Below are positions 23,561 to 32,880 of a stretch of 64,000 nt of DNA, piece by piece (position 1 is the stretch's first letter; every line of letters starts with the position of its first letter). This DNA comes from Prorocentrum cordatum (Eukaryota; Sar; Dinophyceae; Prorocentrales; Prorocentraceae). The translations under genes and the position numbers were made by a program. The stretch is taken from positions 313,869-377,868 of the forward strand of contig CAUYUJ010014559.1 in assembly GCA_963575745.1 (NCBI GenBank), written 5' to 3'. The notes under the pieces were generated by a model that was not told the DNA's origin, searched no databases, and saw nothing but the letters and a program-made list of their open reading frames with translations.

Positions 23561-24640
23561 TCAATATCGAATCATAGCCAGCGAGTGAGGGTGCCAAATC
23601 CCGACAAACCCATCAACACTGTAGATCTTGTCCTGCCTTATCTCGTTGAGGGCGGTCGCCACACAAGCTTCGACCACCATCGCCTTTGTATATGTCGAGA
23701 CGGCCCGATCCACTCGCCGTAGTCGTAGAAACTCCCGTCCACTGTCTATAGTCATAGCTGCGAACATAGCCCGAAGATCATTGACCACGATCTTGCTCGT
23801 AGCTCCATTCTTCATCGTGTCCTTCAGGCTGTACTGAGTTGAGGCATCTTTCTGTGCTGGCTGCGTGATACGGTCGATGTGCTGCTTGACTTTGAAGACT
23901 GCACTCGTTGCGACAACACTCAAAAGGGTGAGCATCATCATCACGACCGTTGTGGAAACGCCAAAATGGCTCTCATCGTCTGCAGGGCTCGAGATCGCGA
24001 CTGGCTGAAACTCCTTCTCCACCAACTCAGTAGCGTCCGCACGTCCAAATTGAAGAAACGTACCAAGACCCACCAAGCATTGAGTAAGTGCTCCCATCAG
24101 CTCCAGCGCCGGCTTACCGATCTGGCCCTTCTTCTCGTTGCTTGAACCCGAAATTCCACCAACCTCACCTTTCCCAGTGGGCCATACCTTCATCGCCGTT
24201 AGGTGCTTCATGAAATCGACCCTCGAAAGATGTATCGTCCCAAGATCTGCGGTGTTCTCGTCGGTGTGAACTTTGCTCGTGCTGACCTTCGTCTCAGCCG
24301 TGCGTGCGACTAGGTCCTTGATCCACAGATCCTTCAACTCGATGTGCCTCATCCTGCCAACTCCCTTCTTCTCGACGTTCGTGAGAGCGCTGGAGTTGTC
24401 ACTCTCCAGCGTCACTGGTACAGTTTCGTCCAAGAGCTCCTTGAGATAAGTCCGTGCTCCTCTCGCCTCAATCCCGACATGCACGAGTGCGTTAAACTCA
24501 GCTTCGGGCGACGAGAGTGCTGGTGCCCCCTGAGTCTTGACGAACTGCATGATCAAAGCTCCATTGAGAAACAACTGACCACAACTTGTAGACTTCCTCC
24601 CGATAGGATCCTCTGCCCAAATTAGAGTCTGCACGTCCGA
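23561..24640 (-). CDS. Copia RNase H domain plus a C-terminal extension with a membrane-like helix
   Basis: The continuous frame runs to 25174, but only the part below about 24640 is real protein. The RNase H region carries GRKSTSCGQ, ALSSPEAEFNALV (catalytic Glu), LESDNSSAL (catalytic Asp) and a final HTDENTADLGT. It degrades the RNA strand after reverse transcription. Beyond it the frame continues for about 200 residues, where many Copia proteins stop soon after. This tail has a hydrophobic stretch STTVVMMMLTLLSVVATSAV followed by basic residues, consistent with one membrane-spanning helix. It is joined to the RT by a frameshift near 24619-24625, where one base too many in an AATTTGGG run (element strand) separates the ADSN motif from WAEDPIGRKS. 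Confidence 0.8.
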   Translation of the reverse strand, partial: SDVQTLIWAEDPIGRKSTSCGQLFLNGALIMQFVKTQGAPALSSPEAEFNALVHVGIEARGARTYLKELLDETVPVTLESDNSSALTNVEKKGVGRMRHIELKDLWIKDLVARTAETKVSTSKVHTDENTADLGTIHLSRVDFMKHLTAMKVWPTGKGEVGGISGSSNEKKGQIGKPALELMGALTQCLVGLGTFLQFGRADATELVEKEFQPVAISSPADDESHFGVSTTVVMMMLTLLSVVATSAVFKVKQHIDRITQPAQKDASTQYSLKDTMKNGATSKIVVNDLRAMFAAMTIDSGREFLRLRRVDRAVSTYTKAMVVEACVATALNEIRQDKIYSVDGFVGIWHPHSLAMIRY

Positions 24641-26120
24641 TAACCTTGAACTCGCCGCTGTCTGGATACATGCACGTGACTGAAGATGGGTGAGCTCGAA
24701 TGAACCTGATGATGCGCGTGAGCCTCGTCTGGTCCTGCACCGTCGGTCGTGACATCCCCCTCGAACACTCCTTCGCTGCGTACTGACACTCGGGCCTCTC
24801 CAAACACACGAACATGTTGAGGCCGTTGACGCTCCTGAACTTTGTGGCCGCTTTGGAATCCAACTCCTCCTCGCTCTCGACCTTCTTCTCGTTCTTGACT
24901 CCTGGTATTGGGCTCGTCTTCTTATCATTGGGCTCAGAGTCGAGTAGCTTCTTGACAATAGCAGGCCACATGCGAACTTGAATACCTTCGGGGGTGCGGA
25001 GCCAGCCACGTCCAAGGTGCTTGATCTCAGGACCACCAACTGTGAGCTCAGAAACCTTGAGTAGAAAATGTGTGCCGAGCTCCTCCAACACTTTGCTGGC
25101 TGAAACTCTGGGACCCACCAGCGTGCCATCGTCAACGTGCTTGGACATAGCAACTTGATTGGCCTTGTCTGCAAACGTACACGGGTCAGAAAGAAACCTC
25201 TTGAACGTCATCTTAGATTCATCATTCCGTCCTGTAGCGATGTTCTCAAAGTGGTCGTCGAAATCGATCATCGCCTCGTTAAGTCCGTAGACGGTCTTAT
25301 TGAGCTTGAAAACCCAATCCGAACCATCGGGAAGATGGCAGTACTCCTTCGGAACCTCTGCGTACACCAACTCTCGAATCGGCGTGTACAGAAACGCTCG
25401 AGATATGTCGAAAAAGAAGATGGCGAAATCCTTAACGATAGCGTAGACCATGAGCAACTTGAGTGAGAACGAAAGTGGAGTAGGGCAGCACAGCTCATTC
25501 TTGCTCTTGTTGACCTGCTTGTCGAAAGGTCGCGCACAAAGCCTAGCCTTGAGCTCGCCACTCCTCATCTCCAAAACCCAAGTCCACGTAAGTGCCTTAG
25601 GCCCGTGAGGGCCCCTCAGCGCGAGCTCCCACACGTCGTAGTTGTCGAACCGATCTAGCTCGCACTGCTTCGCCTCCCACTCGTCGTCCTCGGTCCAGCC
25701 CATCACGATGCTGAACTCGCTGTCGTCCTTTAGCTCCTTGTCGACCTCGCCCACGAGCCTCATCATCTCCTCCGTGCTGAAGCCCGCCACGAGCCTCTTG
25801 AGGTCGCCAGTGCTCAAGCTCTCGATGGCTCCCACCAGGCCTCGATTCCCAGGTGGGCCTCCAGGGCCGCCTTCACCGAGGTCAGCGTCAGCAGCTCCTC
25901 GCTTAGCGGGTGCCCCTGGAGCTGGTACTCCCTGCTTGCCTCGAAGCCTCCTCTCGATCTTCTGCACCTCCCGACGAACTGCTTCAACTGGATCTTGACC
26001 TTGTGCTGGTTCTGGCCCTGCTGGTCGCTGTGCTTGCTGCTCGCCGTTGTTAGCCTCCGAGCTGGCCGTAGGTACAGGAACCACGACCACCTTCGGCTGC
26101 TCGTCGTCCTTTCTGGCGAT
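24498..26120 (-). CDS. Copia reverse transcriptase region
   Basis: Same frame as the Gag-protease-integrase part, after a single in-frame TAA at 26121-26123. A linker rich in Pro/Ala/Gly leads into the RT_2-type domain: a Trp-x-Leu...KALTWTWV block, LKARLCARPFDKQ, motif A FFFDISRAFLY (Asp near residue 228 of the 530-residue segment), KTVYGLNEA, and the catalytic box KHVDDGTLVG (25128-25139 on the plus strand), with His in place of the usual Tyr. The C-terminal part has the MSRPT...TRLTRIIRFI connection. It copies element RNA into cDNA in virus-like particles. The segment ends out of frame at 24498 because of the downstream frameshift; the true frame leaves near 24620. Confidence 0.85.
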   Translation of the reverse strand: MARKDDEQPKVVVVPVPTASSEANNGEQQAQRPAGPEPAQGQDPVEAVRREVQKIERRLRGKQGVPAPGAPAKRGAADADLGEGGPGGPPGNRGLVGAIESLSTGDLKRLVAGFSTEEMMRLVGEVDKELKDDSEFSIVMGWTEDDEWEAKQCELDRFDNYDVWELALRGPHGPKALTWTWVLEMRSGELKARLCARPFDKQVNKSKNELCCPTPLSFSLKLLMVYAIVKDFAIFFFDISRAFLYTPIRELVYAEVPKEYCHLPDGSDWVFKLNKTVYGLNEAMIDFDDHFENIATGRNDESKMTFKRFLSDPCTFADKANQVAMSKHVDDGTLVGPRVSASKVLEELGTHFLLKVSELTVGGPEIKHLGRGWLRTPEGIQVRMWPAIVKKLLDSEPNDKKTSPIPGVKNEKKVESEEELDSKAATKFRSVNGLNMFVCLERPECQYAAKECSRGMSRPTVQDQTRLTRIIRFIRAHPSSVTCMYPDSGEFKVIGRADSNLGRGSYREEVYKLWSVVSQWSFDHAVRQDSGGTSTLVARS

Positions 26121-28946
26121 TTACTTCTCGTACTCGGCCCGACGCTGCTGGCATGTCCTGCTGTGGTGTGGTGGCCGTCCTCGTCCGTGCTGACCTTTAG
26201 CTGCATACTCACACCCAGGGCATCCTTCCGTCGGCTGCCAGTTCTCGCCCTCGTAGACTCCAGCTCTAACCGAGGTCCTCCAAGGCGTCCAACGCATGGC
26301 TTTGAGCATCTCCATGTCGAAGCTCTCCTCAGTCGTCAGCTGCTTCACTGTCCTGGCCTGAACTACCCCCGTCGCCGTGCCGATAAGATGAGCATCACTC
26401 TTCGAACTGCGTCCGAGCCACAGTCCCTTGCACCAGGCTGTACCCAGCTTGTCCTGCAGCTCCGTGTGCTCCTTGCCGATCACTGTCTCTCCGAACTCCA
26501 GCATGGGTGAAGTGTACGGTGCCAACCTGAGCTCCTCGAAAGATGTGCGACCGCTGCTCCTCCTCCGCTGGTACCTGTTGTGGCAGAATATCTGATGCCG
26601 AATCATCCAAGGTATGAGAGGTACATCCTCAGTGAACTTCATGTTGTAACGCTTCTCCAGAGCCAAACGCCCAGTCCTAGCAAGACCTGCAACCGACTTG
26701 ACTCCACTCTCAACTCCACCTTGAGAAGCGCGGCTTCCTTTTGGAACTAGCCGTACTCGAAGTTGAGCTTCAGCTGCCTCTTTGCCGAGCTTCTTGATAC
26801 GCTCCGAAATCACTCCATTCATGAGTGCCTCCAGTGCTGGTTCTCCGTCTAACTGAACTTCCATACTCATGTAGCCCAGCTCGTCCAGGTACTCGCTGAT
26901 GGCCGCTATAGCGTAGCTCTGATTGCCTTTAGCTTCCACGACAACTCCCATGAGGTAGCCTGTCCTTCTGTCCTTGCCGACTGCCAGGGTAAGACGCCGA
27001 CCTGATCCATCTTCACCGAGACTGAGAAACCCATAGTCGAATGATACAACTGGAGTAGCCGATGCGTTTGGATCTCTCGCGCGATGAGGGTCTTCTTGCC
27101 CTCGTCCCATCATGCACTCCTGACACCAAGCTTCGAAAGGAATGTGACCTCTCCGAATGTGCGCTCTGACATGTTCTCCTGACATCCGAGCTGGTCTCTT
27201 GAGCCCGGGTGCGACGGGCGTCCCCGTCTGATCTGGAACTCCTTCTGCGACACCACGTGGGCCATCACGCGAACTAGCCGCTCCACTGTCAGCCTGCACC
27301 TCCACAGGCTGCGTCTCGACAGGCTCCTCCTTCATCTGCTCGTCGTCCTTCTCAGAGTGGTCCTCGACATCGCCGATGATGGACTCGTAGCCTGTCGGAT
27401 CCTTGAACCTCATGGGAAGAAGAAACGCATTCACCTTCCGTCGTAACTGCAAAGTCACTGTCGACTCGATCGCTTTATCTATCTCGTGTTGCACATTCTT
27501 GTTGTTTTTGAACATCTTGGCTCCGTCAGGATCAAAGTGTACCGAATAACCTGCATCATTCATCTCTGCAACTGAAAGGGCACCTCTACGAACTTCAGCT
27601 GGCGTGACGTCTAGCTTTGCAGGGATCGACGTGTTCGAATCGAAGACCTCACCCGTCAACGTCCGCTTATCCCAAGTCCGAATACCCTTACCAGTAATGG
27701 ATCGCAGAGACTGGCCTGGCTCGCCTGTGAGCTTGCACTTCTCCGTCATAGCCTTTGGTACAACATGAGTGTGAGCTCCACTATCCACGAGCATCTCGCA
27801 TTCGTCCCCGTCAGTGTCGTCCGTAAACGCAAAAATCCAACCCCCTTCGTCATCTGGTAGTACTGCTGCCTGTGCGCGTCCAGCTCCACATACTCGTGTC
27901 TGTGACGCTGAATCTCCTGGATGGACCGTACTTGCTGAGCCCGATCCTGGAGCTGGTTGAAGTCCTGGCTGGACCTCAGAAACGGATCGCTGACCTCCTC
28001 CAGGCTGGTAAGCGCCGCCACCGTACTTCCTGCAGTCCGCGATCTTGTGCCCGTACTTGCCGCAGTGGGGATTCGAACACCATCCGTCGAAGAGCTTCGT
28101 CTCGCCCTTCTTGCTCTTCATCTTGTTCTTGCCGTCGCCCTTGCCACCTTTGCCGCCCGAACTCTGCCAAGCACTCCTTTGACTGCTCGACTTGCCACCG
28201 CTGCCCTTCTGGTCCGACTTGCCGCCGAAGCCCTTGCCCTTGGAATCGCCCTTGCCGCCCTTGTCGAAAGCGTCTACGTCCATGGCGTTCGGGTCGAACT
28301 TCTTCTTGGTCAACCTCGGGTCGCGCTGCATCATCTGCTGAGCGAAGGCCTCGCAAGTCTCCCGTAGGATCTGGTGGTTCGTGAAGGTCTGCATCATCAC
28401 CTGAGTCTTCAGTGGCTCGGGCGTGTTCTTCTTGATCAAGGCTTGGACGAGGGTGTCTGAGATCACTTCTGAAAACTTCTCTTGATATCGGTTCATGTCC
28501 AGTAGGAACTTCGTGAGCTCCTCGACGTAGGTCTCCCACTTGCCTGAAAACTCGGTGTTCACAAGAAGCTGCAGCTGCGTCACCTTGTTGGAGCCAGTGG
28601 CCGCATCCTCGCGTAAACAAAGACGTCGCCACTGCTCCAGGCCGTTACCTGGCTCACAATTCATCACCAAGGTCAACGCGCTGCCTCCAAGCAACTGTGA
28701 TAGAATGCATCCCATCGTCGCCGCAAACTGCTTGTTATCGTCACCCATCTCTGAAAGCGTAATGACATTGCCGTGGGTAGCTGCTGTCGTGACCGCTTGT
28801 GCCAATCTCGGGTCGATGGCGCCCAAGTAGCTGATCAGCTGATATCTGAAGGTCGGGAACTCGTCGCGGTTGCCTGAATACTTATTTGGTCGTCCCAGCA
28901 GGCGCGTGTCCACAAGACCAGCCATCATGAGAAGAACAGAGACCAA
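26121..28946 (-). CDS. Copia Gag-protease-integrase
   Basis: A frame of 941 codons ending in TAA. Residues 1-280 are Gag, with a Lys/Gly/Ser-rich basic stretch. A zinc knuckle at 289-305 has spacing C-x4-C-x4-H-x4-C, wider than the usual C-x2-C. Protease: MLVDSGAHTHVV, Asp near 388. The integrase zinc site is formed by His residues at about 593-601 and Cys 608/611, and the core has Asp 637, Asp 700 and Glu 746. The C-terminal part has LEFGETVIGKE and a CPGC...H...C motif like the one in the second Copia element. Start chosen at the first Met of the frame, just inside the primer-binding site; an internal Met at codon 7 or 8 is equally possible. Confidence 0.88.
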   Translation of the reverse strand: MVSVLLMMAGLVDTRLLGRPNKYSGNRDEFPTFRYQLISYLGAIDPRLAQAVTTAATHGNVITLSEMGDDNKQFAATMGCILSQLLGGSALTLVMNCEPGNGLEQWRRLCLREDAATGSNKVTQLQLLVNTEFSGKWETYVEELTKFLLDMNRYQEKFSEVISDTLVQALIKKNTPEPLKTQVMMQTFTNHQILRETCEAFAQQMMQRDPRLTKKKFDPNAMDVDAFDKGGKGDSKGKGFGGKSDQKGSGGKSSSQRSAWQSSGGKGGKGDGKNKMKSKKGETKLFDGWCSNPHCGKYGHKIADCRKYGGGAYQPGGGQRSVSEVQPGLQPAPGSGSASTVHPGDSASQTRVCGAGRAQAAVLPDDEGGWIFAFTDDTDGDECEMLVDSGAHTHVVPKAMTEKCKLTGEPGQSLRSITGKGIRTWDKRTLTGEVFDSNTSIPAKLDVTPAEVRRGALSVAEMNDAGYSVHFDPDGAKMFKNNKNVQHEIDKAIESTVTLQLRRKVNAFLLPMRFKDPTGYESIIGDVEDHSEKDDEQMKEEPVETQPVEVQADSGAASSRDGPRGVAEGVPDQTGTPVAPGLKRPARMSGEHVRAHIRRGHIPFEAWCQECMMGRGQEDPHRARDPNASATPVVSFDYGFLSLGEDGSGRRLTLAVGKDRRTGYLMGVVVEAKGNQSYAIAAISEYLDELGYMSMEVQLDGEPALEALMNGVISERIKKLGKEAAEAQLRVRLVPKGSRASQGGVESGVKSVAGLARTGRLALEKRYNMKFTEDVPLIPWMIRHQIFCHNRYQRRRSSGRTSFEELRLAPYTSPMLEFGETVIGKEHTELQDKLGTAWCKGLWLGRSSKSDAHLIGTATGVVQARTVKQLTTEESFDMEMLKAMRWTPWRTSVRAGVYEGENWQPTEGCPGCEYAAKGQHGRGRPPHHSRTCQQRRAEYEK

Positions 28947-28957
28947 TCACGCTACCA
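28940..28957 (-). other. Primer-binding site
   Basis: On the element strand TGGTAGCGTGATTGG follows the 5' LTR without a gap. TGG plus the next bases would pair with the CCA end of a tRNA. The tRNA species is not identified. Confidence 0.6.
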
Positions 28958-29156
28958 TGCAAGTACTGAAATGTTATCTTGATAACTTAAGTAGCGGAGC
29001 TGGGGTCCACGGACCTTGCCCGACAGGGCTGGTGAAATCCTTTTCCACCTCAGCATGAACTGAGCCAAAGTTGGCTCTCCACAGTACACAAATGTCACAA
29101 CAGCGCATGCACAACAATCTTCACTCAAATCACTGATATATACCTTGTTTCCTGCA
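28958..29156 (-). repeat. 5' LTR of the Copia element
   Basis: 199 bp with the same TG...CA ends as the partner LTR. It differs from it at AACTTAAG, AAAGTTGG, ACAGCG and ATCTTC. Confidence 0.95.
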
Positions 29157-29161
29157 GATGA

Positions 29162-29870
29162 TCAATAATAGTAATAATAATAGTAATAATAATAATGATA
29201 ATAATAATAATCCGAGCGGGTCATCCTCATCCTTGTAACCGTCGCCACTCTTGAGCTCCTGAGGCCTGAATATGGGGGGGGGGGGGGGGGGTATCAGACG
29301 GGAGCTGTGACGAAGTCTCAAGCAGGAGCCCCCTCCCTATAGGGCCGGCACTTCATGCTTTTTAATCCGAACGGGCCATTCTCATTTCTGTACCTGCCGT
29401 CGCTTTGGGACTTCCGAGGCCTGAATATGGGAGACCTATCAAGCGGGGAGGCTCGTCTGTGAGCGAGCTGCCAGGAAGTCTCAGGCCGGAACCCCCTCCC
29501 TATGGGGCCCGCATTTCATTTATATATATATATATAACAAAAAAAATATTTATATATATATATATATATATATAAACAATATCCGAGCGGGTCATCCTCA
29601 TCCTCGTAACAGTCGTGATGTTTGGGCTCGTGCGGCTTGAATATGGGGAAAGCGTCAGGCGTGAACCTCGTCTGTGAGTGATCTGTGAGGAAGTCTCAGG
29701 CAGGAGCCCTCCCTGTGGGGCCCGCACTTCATGCTTTTTAATCCGAGCGGGTCATCCCCACTCCAGTAGTTGTCATCACCTTGGGGTTCCCGAGGCCTGA
29801 ATATGGAGAAAGTATCAGGCGGGGGGGGTCGTCTGTGAGTGAAATGTGAGGAAGTCTCGGCGGGGTGGTG
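29162..29870. repeat. ~161-bp satellite, right block
   Basis: Continuation of the satellite after the Copia insertion, beginning with the rest of the TAA-rich stretch (29162-29210). Anchors lie at 29272, 29427, 29643 and 29803. One unit is lengthened by (TA)n at 29519-29577. The last unit decays near 29865. Confidence 0.9.
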
Positions 29871-30675
29871 GGTGACGAAACAAACAGCAGAAGGCGAGGC
29901 AAGGGCAACGCGGGGAGCGGGTGAGGGCCCGGCGCCAGGGCGAAAATGATAATGACGCAGAGAAGACAATAAGGGCGCCCACTATTCGCGAGGACAACCG
30001 CGAAGGTTATCTTCAGATGAGCCGAAAGGATTTTCATGTGGGGTTTTTCCGTCTGAATATTGTTGGTGTTTTTTAACGAATTAAAAAATATCTTCCAACT
30101 GACTCGTTGCATGGGTTGGCCCGTGGTATGTGTATTGTTCTGTTCAAGGAAATGTGGCCCTCTTGGGTGATCATCGGTGCCCATCGAGTACGCAACAGTC
30201 CCACTGAGTCAGTCTTTGGAGGTTTGTTGACGAGGCGGGGTGCGGGTGCGGGGCGGCTTCGATCGGAGTTCTTTCCAGTTGGTGGAGCCAGGGCGTGGTT
30301 GGATTTGTTTGCCAGAGCCGCCAGTTTACGCGGCATTCCTCTTGGGGCAGTCACCGAGGCGCGGCTGGATCGGTCTGTCTGAGATTGCCGCGTGGACGGC
30401 AGAAAAGGCGCCAAGTCTCTAAACGGGAGGAGTCGGGAGGTGGTGCGGCGCAAACGTGGGCGCGAGTGTCGTATTCGAACTATTTGACGGAGCGCGCGAG
30501 GGCAGAGGCGACGTCATCTGGCGGCACGCAGAAAGGAGTTGGTGCGAGGGGGTCGGCGTTTCAAGACTGTGGGGGGGAGCTCCTGCGCGGCCCGCGAGCA
30601 CGTTGCGCACATGCTCTGTTTTTCCTAACCATCCTGTGGTGTTGCTTCCTCGTTTTGAAGAGCAGCGCCGCGCGT
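29871..30675. other. No recognisable gene
   Basis: Mixed sequence, more AT-rich around 30000-30100. No coding match on either strand. Confidence 0.4.
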
Positions 30676-30868
30676 CCCTCCTCCTCCTCCTCCCCCTCCT
30701 CCTCCTCCTCCTCCTCCTCCTCCTCCTCCTTTTCTTCCTCCTTCTCCTCCTCCTTCTCTTCCTCCTCCTCCTCCTCCTCCCCCTCCTCCCGTTGCCACCC
30801 CCCTCCCTCCCCCCATCATCAGCATCACCGTCACCATCATCATCACCAGCATCATCACCATCATCATC
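30676..30868. repeat. (TCC)n then (CAT)n arrays
   Basis: Pyrimidine TCC/TTC triplets to about 30790, then CATCAT/CACCAT triplets to 30868. Confidence 0.9.
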
Positions 30869-30869
30869 A

Positions 30870-32320
30870 GTTCGGCACACCCCTCACACGGTTCGTGGCC
30901 CCATAGGGAGCTCCACCGAAGGCCCCAGTGGGTGCGTTCGTATGCGTCACCGCCACCCAATTCGGTACACCCTTCACACGGTTCGTGGTCCCAGAGGGGG
31001 TTCCACCGAACGCCCCAGTGGTTGCGTCCTCATGCGTCACCGCCGCCCATTACGGGACACCCCTCACACGGTTCGTGGCCCCAGAGGGAGCTCCACCGAA
31101 GGCCCCACTGGCAGTGTCCGCGTGCGTCAGCGCCACCCAGGACAGCGGCTAATGGCCCCATAGGGAGCTCCACCGAAGGCCCCAATGGATGCGTCCTCAT
31201 ACGTCACCGCCACCCAATTCGGCACATCCTTCACACAGTTCGTGGCCCCATCGGGGGCTCCACCGAACGCCACTGTGGTTGCGTCCTCAAGCTTCACCGC
31301 CACCCATTAAGGGACACCCCTCACACGGTTCGTGGCCCCATAGGGAGCTCCACCGAAGGCCCCAGTGGCTGCGTCCTCATGGGTCACCGCCACCCATTAC
31401 GGCACAACCCTCACACGGTTCGTGTCTCCATATGGAATTTCACCGAAGGCCCCACTGGTGGCGTCCGCATGCGTCACCGCCACCCAGGACAGCGTTTCGC
31501 GGACCCATACGGAGCTCCACCGAAGGCTCTAGTGGCAGTGTCCGCATGCGTCACCGCCACCCAGGACAACGGTTAATGGCCCCATAGCCGGCTCCACCGA
31601 AGGCTCCACTGGCAGTGTCCGCACGCGTCACCGCCACCCAGGACAGCGGTTAATGGCCCCATAGCGAGTTCCAGCGACGGTTCCAGTGGCAGCGTCCGCA
31701 TGCGTCACCGCCACCCAGGACAGCGGTTAATGGCCCCATAGCGAGCTCCACCGAAGGCTCCAGTGGCAGTGTCCGCATGCGTCACCGCCACCCAGGGCAG
31801 CACTTCGTGTCCCCATAGGGATCTCCACAGATGGCTCCAGTGGCAGGGCCCGCATGAGTCGCTGCTACCCAGGACAGCGCTTCGTCGCCCCATAGGGAGC
31901 TCCACCGAAGGCTCCAGTGTCAGTGTCCGCATGCGTCACCGCCACCCAGGACAGCGCTTCGCGGCCCCATAGGGAGCTTCACCGAAGGCTCCAGTGGCAG
32001 GGCCCGCATGCGTCACCGCCACCCAGGACAGCTTTTCGTGGCCACATAGGGAGCTCCACAGAAGGCTCCAGTGGCAGGGCCAGCATGCGTCAACGCCACC
32101 CAGGACAGCGCCCCGCGGCCCCGTAGGGGGCGCCGCTGGAGGCCCCAACGGCAGGGCCCGCACGCGTCACCGCCACCCAGGACAGCGCCTCGTGGCCCCA
32201 TAGAGAGCCTCACCGAAGGCTCCAGTGGCAGGGTCCGCATGCGCCCGCGCCACCGATTTCGGCGCACCCCTCGCACGCTTCGGTTTCCCATAGGGAGCTC
32301 CACCGTAAGCGGTACCCGCA
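30870..32320. repeat. Satellite with alternating 90-bp and 77-bp units, about 19 copies
   Basis: The anchor CTCCACCGAAGGC recurs. Spacing is mostly 90 bp up to 31438, with one 77-bp step, then 77 bp repeatedly from 31438 to 32208, then 90 bp again. The long form contains TTCGGCACACCCCTCACACG where the short form has AGGACAGCGCTTCG. 77 is not divisible by three, so frames through the array are not maintained. A diverged relative lies at 45670-46140. Confidence 0.92.
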
Positions 32321-32880
32321 ATGCGGCACTCGCAGCTACATATGGTTGGGTCCTGCGATGCGGGCTGGCGTCAGCGAGGGCGAGGCCCCGATCAGGGTCG
32401 CGTCGGGGTCGGTCGATCGATCCCGTGCGCGATCGCCCGCGATCGGGCCGCCCAGGAGGCCGGGCCCATGCGAGCCGCTCGGCGCACCTGGGGGGCGAGG
32501 CACTCTGCGCCCTGACAGCCTCCCCCCGGAGCCGGATTGGCGGCCGCGCCGATGCATGGCTGCTTGGCGACGGACGGGATGCCTGTCTTGAGGGTCCGTT
32601 AGCGGCATCCCGCACAACGCATCATGCAGTCCAATGTTAAACGCAGGTCAACGAGGAAGCAGCAGCCTGTGGTCTTCAGACAGGCCGTCTTCGACCTCCT
32701 CGCCGCTGCATGGAGCGGCTGGGAAAGCTGGGCCCCAGACGCAAGACGTGGCCTTGAAGTAGACTGGGCCGACCTCCATCAAGAAATATGAGTAAACGCA
32801 GAGAGCAGTGGCAGCAGGCACTGGTGCAGCCCAACGGAACAGTAGCCTTGCGAAAAGCGGGAGGCGAAGCACGAACCTGG
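32321..32880. other. No recognisable gene
   Basis: GC-rich sequence with CGATCGATC and GCGATCGCCCGCGATCG palindromes near 32408-32445. No coding support. Confidence 0.4.

Larger units (their letters stand above)
23297..29161 (-). mobile_element. Full-length Copia-like LTR retrotransposon with 5-bp target duplication
   Basis: The element proper is 23302-29156, on the minus strand. Both LTRs are 199 bp, start TG and end CA, and differ at about five positions. The target duplication GATGA is present at 23297-23301 and 29157-29161. Order in element sense: 5' LTR, primer-binding site, Gag, protease, integrase, RT, RNase H, a C-terminal extension, purine tract, 3' LTR. This is Copia (Pseudoviridae) order. 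It interrupts a TAA-rich stretch inside the ~161-bp satellite. LTR similarity indicates a fairly recent insertion, although the reading frame has one stop and one frameshift. Confidence 0.95.

Noticed and set aside
30870-32320. CRISPR-like array
   Set aside because: Units are contiguous satellite repeats without unique spacers, and the genome is eukaryotic.
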